Positions 5,147-5,680 of a DNA stretch of 5,680 nucleotides are shown piece by piece (position 1 is the stretch's first letter; the number at the start of each line of letters is the position of its first letter). The position numbers and the translations under genes are program-made. The stretch comes from CAYGZM01 sp964354365. GTDB lineage: Bacteria > Planctomycetota > Phycisphaerae > Sedimentisphaerales > Anaerobacaceae. The stretch lies in the NCBI GenBank assembly GCA_964354365.1, contig CAYGZM010000207.1:1-5680 (forward strand), given 5' to 3'. Under the pieces are notes generated by a model. It was not told the origin of the DNA. It saw nothing but the letters and a program-made list of their open reading frames with translations, and ran no database searches.

Positions 5147-5497
5147 CTATATGCACAGCTTGGGCGCCTGGCAGAATTCCACAGCCACACCCTGGACTGC
5201 GGCAGACTGAGAGCCGACGCCTGAACTGCGGAGATTATCAGTCCTCACGACCCTGGCAAGGCCACAAATCGTGCCGCCCAGTGCAAGCAGGCCGGATGTC
5301 GGCGGCACGGACAGCCTTACCTCCGCCAGATTGCCCGGTTCGAAGGCCGCCTCAGTCGTCTCGAAGTACAACCCGCCGGGCCCCACGTTCACCGTGCGGC
5401 CCGTGTAGAGCTTCTGGGTAGGCGTGCCGGGTTTTCGACACGACAGATCAAAGCTTGCCCCCAGCCGCCTGTGCTTGCGCTTTTCAACCCCGTCCAC
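5147..5497 (-). CDS. PilZ-domain protein, putative c-di-GMP receptor
   Basis: A 116-aa stand-alone PilZ-like domain. The N-terminus has EKRKHRR (5-11), providing the RxxxR c-di-GMP ligand motif as R7 and R11. The second motif, usually (D/N)xSxxG, reads NVGPGGLYF (37-45), so Asn and Gly are kept but Ser is Gly. The following region (about 55-110) contains alternating hydrophobic residues, for example AEVRLSVPP, compatible with the PilZ beta-barrel. No signal peptide or membrane segment is seen. The start is GTG 5497, 6 nt after AAGGAGG (5510-5504). TTG at 5500 is too close to that site, and an upstream TTG (5536) would place the Shine-Dalgarno inside the gene. It converges on dapF with only 3 bp between stop codons. 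With the GGDEF cyclase at the other end, a c-di-GMP output role is plausible, but binding is not proven because of the Ser change. Confidence 0.75.
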   Translation of the reverse strand: MDGVEKRKHRRLGASFDLSCRKPGTPTQKLYTGRTVNVGPGGLYFETTEAAFEPGNLAEVRLSVPPTSGLLALGGTICGLARVVRTDNLRSSGVGSQSAAVQGVAVEFCQAPKLCI

Positions 5498-5503
5498 CAA
5501 ATG

Positions 5504-5510
5504 CCTCCTT
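5504..5510 (-). promoter_or_regulatory. Shine-Dalgarno that fixes the PilZ gene start
   Basis: On the minus strand AAGGAGG is followed by 6 nt and then GTG (5497). This near-ideal arrangement selects GTG over the TTG codons at 5500 and 5536. Confidence 0.7.
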
Positions 5511-5530
5511 GCATAATCATTGCATGAGTT

Positions 5531-5544
5531 CTGCAAAATTGCAG
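5531..5544. promoter_or_regulatory. Inverted repeat upstream of the PilZ gene
   Basis: CTGCAA (5531-5536) and TTGCAG (5539-5544) are perfect inverted arms around AA, 34 bp upstream of the PilZ start codon. The position suits an operator or a leader element. I could not identify a convincing -35/-10 pair to place it relative to a promoter. Confidence 0.35.
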
Positions 5545-5558
5545 GTTAGACCTACTTA

Positions 5559-5593
5559 GAAAAGAAAAAATCATTTGTTGATTTTTTCTTTTC
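5559..5593. repeat. Perfect 14-bp-stem hairpin, AT-rich
   Basis: GAAAAGAAAAAATC (5559-5572) and GATTTTTTCTTTTC (5580-5593) pair perfectly around a 7-nt loop. The descending arm is T-rich, but there is no GC-rich stem, so it is not a classic intrinsic terminator. It lies about 60 bp upstream of the PilZ start codon. Confidence 0.6.
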
Positions 5594-5631
5594 AATGGCA
5601 ACGTATTGTCTCATAATCGCTTAGATAATTA

Positions 5632-5663
5632 TTGAAGAAAATCATAAAAGAGATTTTCTTCAA
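5632..5663. repeat. Perfect 12-bp-stem hairpin, related to its neighbour
   Basis: TTGAAGAAAATC (5632-5643) and GATTTTCTTCAA (5652-5663) pair perfectly around an 8-nt loop. After one mismatch, three further pairs form (5628-5630 with 5665-5667). The arms resemble those of the 5559-5593 hairpin (AGAAAA...TCAT / GATTTT...CTT), suggesting duplication of one hairpin unit. Confidence 0.55.
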
Positions 5664-5680
5664 CAATATAGGCCTAACCT

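Larger units (their letters stand above)
5543..5680. repeat. AT-rich palindromic element with nested hairpins, cut by window end
   Basis: AGGTTAGACCTA (5543-5554) and the last 12 bases (5669-5680, complement AGGTTAGGCCTA) are inverted repeats with 11 of 12 matches. Between them are two perfect AT-rich hairpins (5559-5593 and 5632-5663). Composition switches sharply from the GC-rich PilZ gene. The outer arm may continue past 5680. A miniature inverted-repeat element or a REP-like/hairpin intergenic repeat is the inference. No open reading frame of note is inside. Confidence 0.5.

Noticed and set aside
1..5680. CRISPR arrays, tRNA or rRNA genes, transposases
   Set aside because: No regularly spaced repeats, no tRNA-like cloverleaf or rRNA sequence and no transposase motif were seen on either strand.

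Overview
The window is GC-rich bacterial DNA. It probably comes from an uncultured planctomycete, perhaps a Phycisphaerae/Sedimentisphaerales-type lineage. That placement is an inference from the repeat-laden spacer at the left end, whose chance translation contains the word KQSQF that I associate with spurious ORFs in such genomes, and from the general protein character. It was not tested by any search.

Layout. Positions 1-371 are non-coding and filled with imperfect direct repeats and a short dispersed-repeat-like block. A GAF-GGDEF diguanylate cyclase lies on the minus strand (372-1469). A spacer of about 440 bp separates it from a divergent plus-strand run and holds phased A-tracts, a sigma70-like promoter and a 36-bp near-perfect palindrome. 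The plus-strand run is: a short MerR-type DNA-binding protein (1910-2257), a FlgB-like rod-type protein (2432-2848), an FlhG/MinD-type ATPase (2881-3726), a FliA/WhiG-type sigma factor (GTG start at 3886, to 4665) and a DapF-like gene (4754-5143). A PilZ-domain gene (5147-5497) converges on it from the minus strand. The right end (5543-5680) is an AT-rich block of nested inverted repeats that is cut by the window edge.

How the genes fit together. FlhG and FliA are normally adjacent in flagellar clusters. The FlgB-like protein and the FlhG N-terminal NQA motif strengthen the motility reading. A close match to the sigma28 consensus (TAAAGTTA-N11-GTCGATAA) starts on the flhG stop codon, which suggests that the sigma factor drives its own gene. 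A c-di-GMP synthase at one end and a putative c-di-GMP receptor (PilZ) at the other give a motile/sessile control theme.

Most notable points. (1) The dapF gene is a 129-aa in-frame chimera. It joins the first part of the N-terminal half to the last part of the C-terminal half exactly at the two equivalent catalytic-cysteine motifs. (2) The sigma28-type promoter at the flhG/fliA junction. (3) A FlgB-like protein of the right length that has lost the usual rod-protein signature. (4) The large palindrome over the merR promoter. (5) The terminal palindromic element. I see no rRNA, tRNA, CRISPR array or transposase gene.
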